Shown: positions 63,361 through 64,000 of the stretch, piece after piece
Position numbering within the stretch: the stretch's first letter is position 1
Layout: the number at the start of each line of letters is the position of its first letter
Origin: Panulirus ornatus
Lineage: Eukaryota > Arthropoda > Malacostraca > Decapoda > Palinuridae
Length of the DNA: 64,000 nucleotides
Direction of reading: 5' to 3'
Assembly: GCF_036320965.1 (NCBI RefSeq)
Contig: NC_092236.1
Location: forward strand, 20,828,018-20,892,017
Notes under the pieces: generated by a model
Databases searched by the model: none
Seen by the model: the letters and a program-made list of their open reading frames with translations, nothing else
What the model was told of the DNA's origin: nothing
Position numbers and translations under genes: made by a program

Positions 63361-63972
63361 TTAACATCCAAAAGTCTCTCTCATGCACCTATCAATTAAC
63401 ACGTAATCCAATAACGCTATCTGGCCATCTCTCTTACTTACATACATATACTTATGTATATCTCTCTTTTTAAACCAGATATTTCCAATCACCAGCTCTT
63501 TTTCAACAAACAAATCTACAAGCTCTTCACCATTTCCATTTACAACACTGAACACCCCATGTACACCAATTATCCCCTCAACTGCCACATTACTCACCTT
63601 TGCATTCAAATCATCCATCACTATAACCCAGTCTTGTGCATCAAAACTACTAACACACTCACTCAGCTGCTCCCAAAACACTTGCCTCTTGTGATCTCTC
63701 TTCTCATGCCCAGGTGCACAGGCACCAATAATCACCTATCTCTCTCCATCCACTTTCAGTTTTACCCATGTCAATCTAGAGTTTACTTTCTCACACTTTA
63801 TCACATACTCCCACCACTCCTGTTTGAGGAGTAGTGCTACTCCTTCCCTTGCTCTTGTCCTCTCACCAACCCTTGACTTTACTCCCAAAGCATTCCCAAA
63901 CCACTCTTCCCCTTTACCCTTGAGCTTCATTTCACTCAGAGCCAAAACATCCAGGTTCCTTTCCTCAAACAT
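63361..63972 (-). pseudogene. Endonuclease domain of LINE copy 22
   Basis: Two frames that join near 63735 (63972-63736 and 63735-63361). They carry FEERNLDVLALSEMKLKG (catalytic Glu region), GVALLLKQEWWEYV, MIIGACAPGHEKRD, WVIVMDDLNAKVSN (GDLN changed to DDLN), NIWFKKRDIHKYMYVSKRDG and LLDYVLIDR. A frameshift follows near 63375. Most endonuclease residues are conserved, but the frame breaks and the RT deletion make the copy dead. Confidence 0.82.
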
Positions 63973-64000
63973 ACTACCTATATCTCCTTTTTTCTCATCT

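Larger units (their letters stand above)
61775..64000 (-). mobile_element. RTE-like LINE copy 22, internally deleted, cut by window edge
   Basis: 3' end core at 61775-61812 after a T-rich joint, short-type 3' UTR, C-terminal ORF 62695-61958. The sequence then jumps from FGKVCERRKL to VDWLVRVFNVCM at about 62683, losing about 1 kb including motifs A, B and C. A second jump at about 62722-62746 follows. The linker and endonuclease then run to the right edge: SDHYLVEAKV near 63335, MDDLNAKVSN near 63620, IIGACAPGHEKRD near 63730, LALSEMKLKG near 63945, and GSMFEERN near 63975. Confidence 0.9.

Noticed and set aside
52217..64000. Search for the ABHD12 exon with the catalytic Ser elbow (GxSxG)
   Set aside because: No minus-strand match with splice sites found by eye; it probably lies beyond the right edge.

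Overview
This is a eukaryotic, animal-type window: about 64 kb of AT-rich, repeat-dominated DNA with one recognisable host gene. Three spliced exons on the minus strand (46849-46976, 47201-47362, 52099-52216) encode the C-terminal part of an ABHD12-type alpha/beta hydrolase, with GT-AG splice sites and matching intron phases. The repeat content (a very young RTE-like LINE, long dinucleotide arrays, relics of CR1/Jockey-like elements, a Tigger and a hAT) fits an arthropod. A decapod crustacean is my best guess, but it rests on memory of similar repeats and has not been checked.

About half of the window is one family of non-LTR retrotransposon, called here the RTE-like LINE. It has one endonuclease-reverse transcriptase ORF, a TG/TA-rich 3' UTR and a conserved hairpin-like 3' end (core CTACCTCGCTAAYGCRGGA) followed by an A-rich tail. 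I see about 22 copies or pieces. The most complete is at 3941-7370 (minus). Others with long, lightly damaged RT ORFs are at 39771-42618 (+), 42653-44654 (-) and 49131-51993 (-). A short SINE-like repeat (10498-10660, 22497-22660, 36325-36558) shares the 3' core with the LINE and is probably its parasite.

Layout. 0-7.4 kb: LINE pieces in both orientations, then the near-full-length copy. 7.4-8.9 kb: no recognised feature. 8.9-11.3 kb: LINE-LINE-SINE-LINE cluster. 11.3-33 kb: no young LINE copies; instead old relics (Jockey-like RT 11.7-14.0 kb; RT C-terminus 14.6-15.2 kb; Tigger with TIRs 19.3-20.4 kb; CR1-like RT 23.9-25.5 kb; RT relic 28.4-29.7 kb; internally deleted hAT with TIRs and target-site duplication 29.8-31.6 kb), plus a 496-nt perfect (GA)n tract. 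33-36.3 kb: three LINE copies head to tail. 36.3-45.5 kb: SINE, LINE copies and an old divergent LINE copy. 45.5-53.5 kb: ABHD12 exons, with LINE insertions in the largest intron. 53.5-64 kb: more minus-strand LINE copies head to tail.

The feature most in need of a second look is a tandem duplication of about 4.6 kb (50.56-55.15 kb against 55.15-59.78 kb). Its second copy is riddled with single-base indels for its first 2.5 kb and then abruptly becomes clean. This looks like unpolished long-read sequence joined across two haplotypes or repeat copies, and it creates a false-looking second ABHD12 exon.
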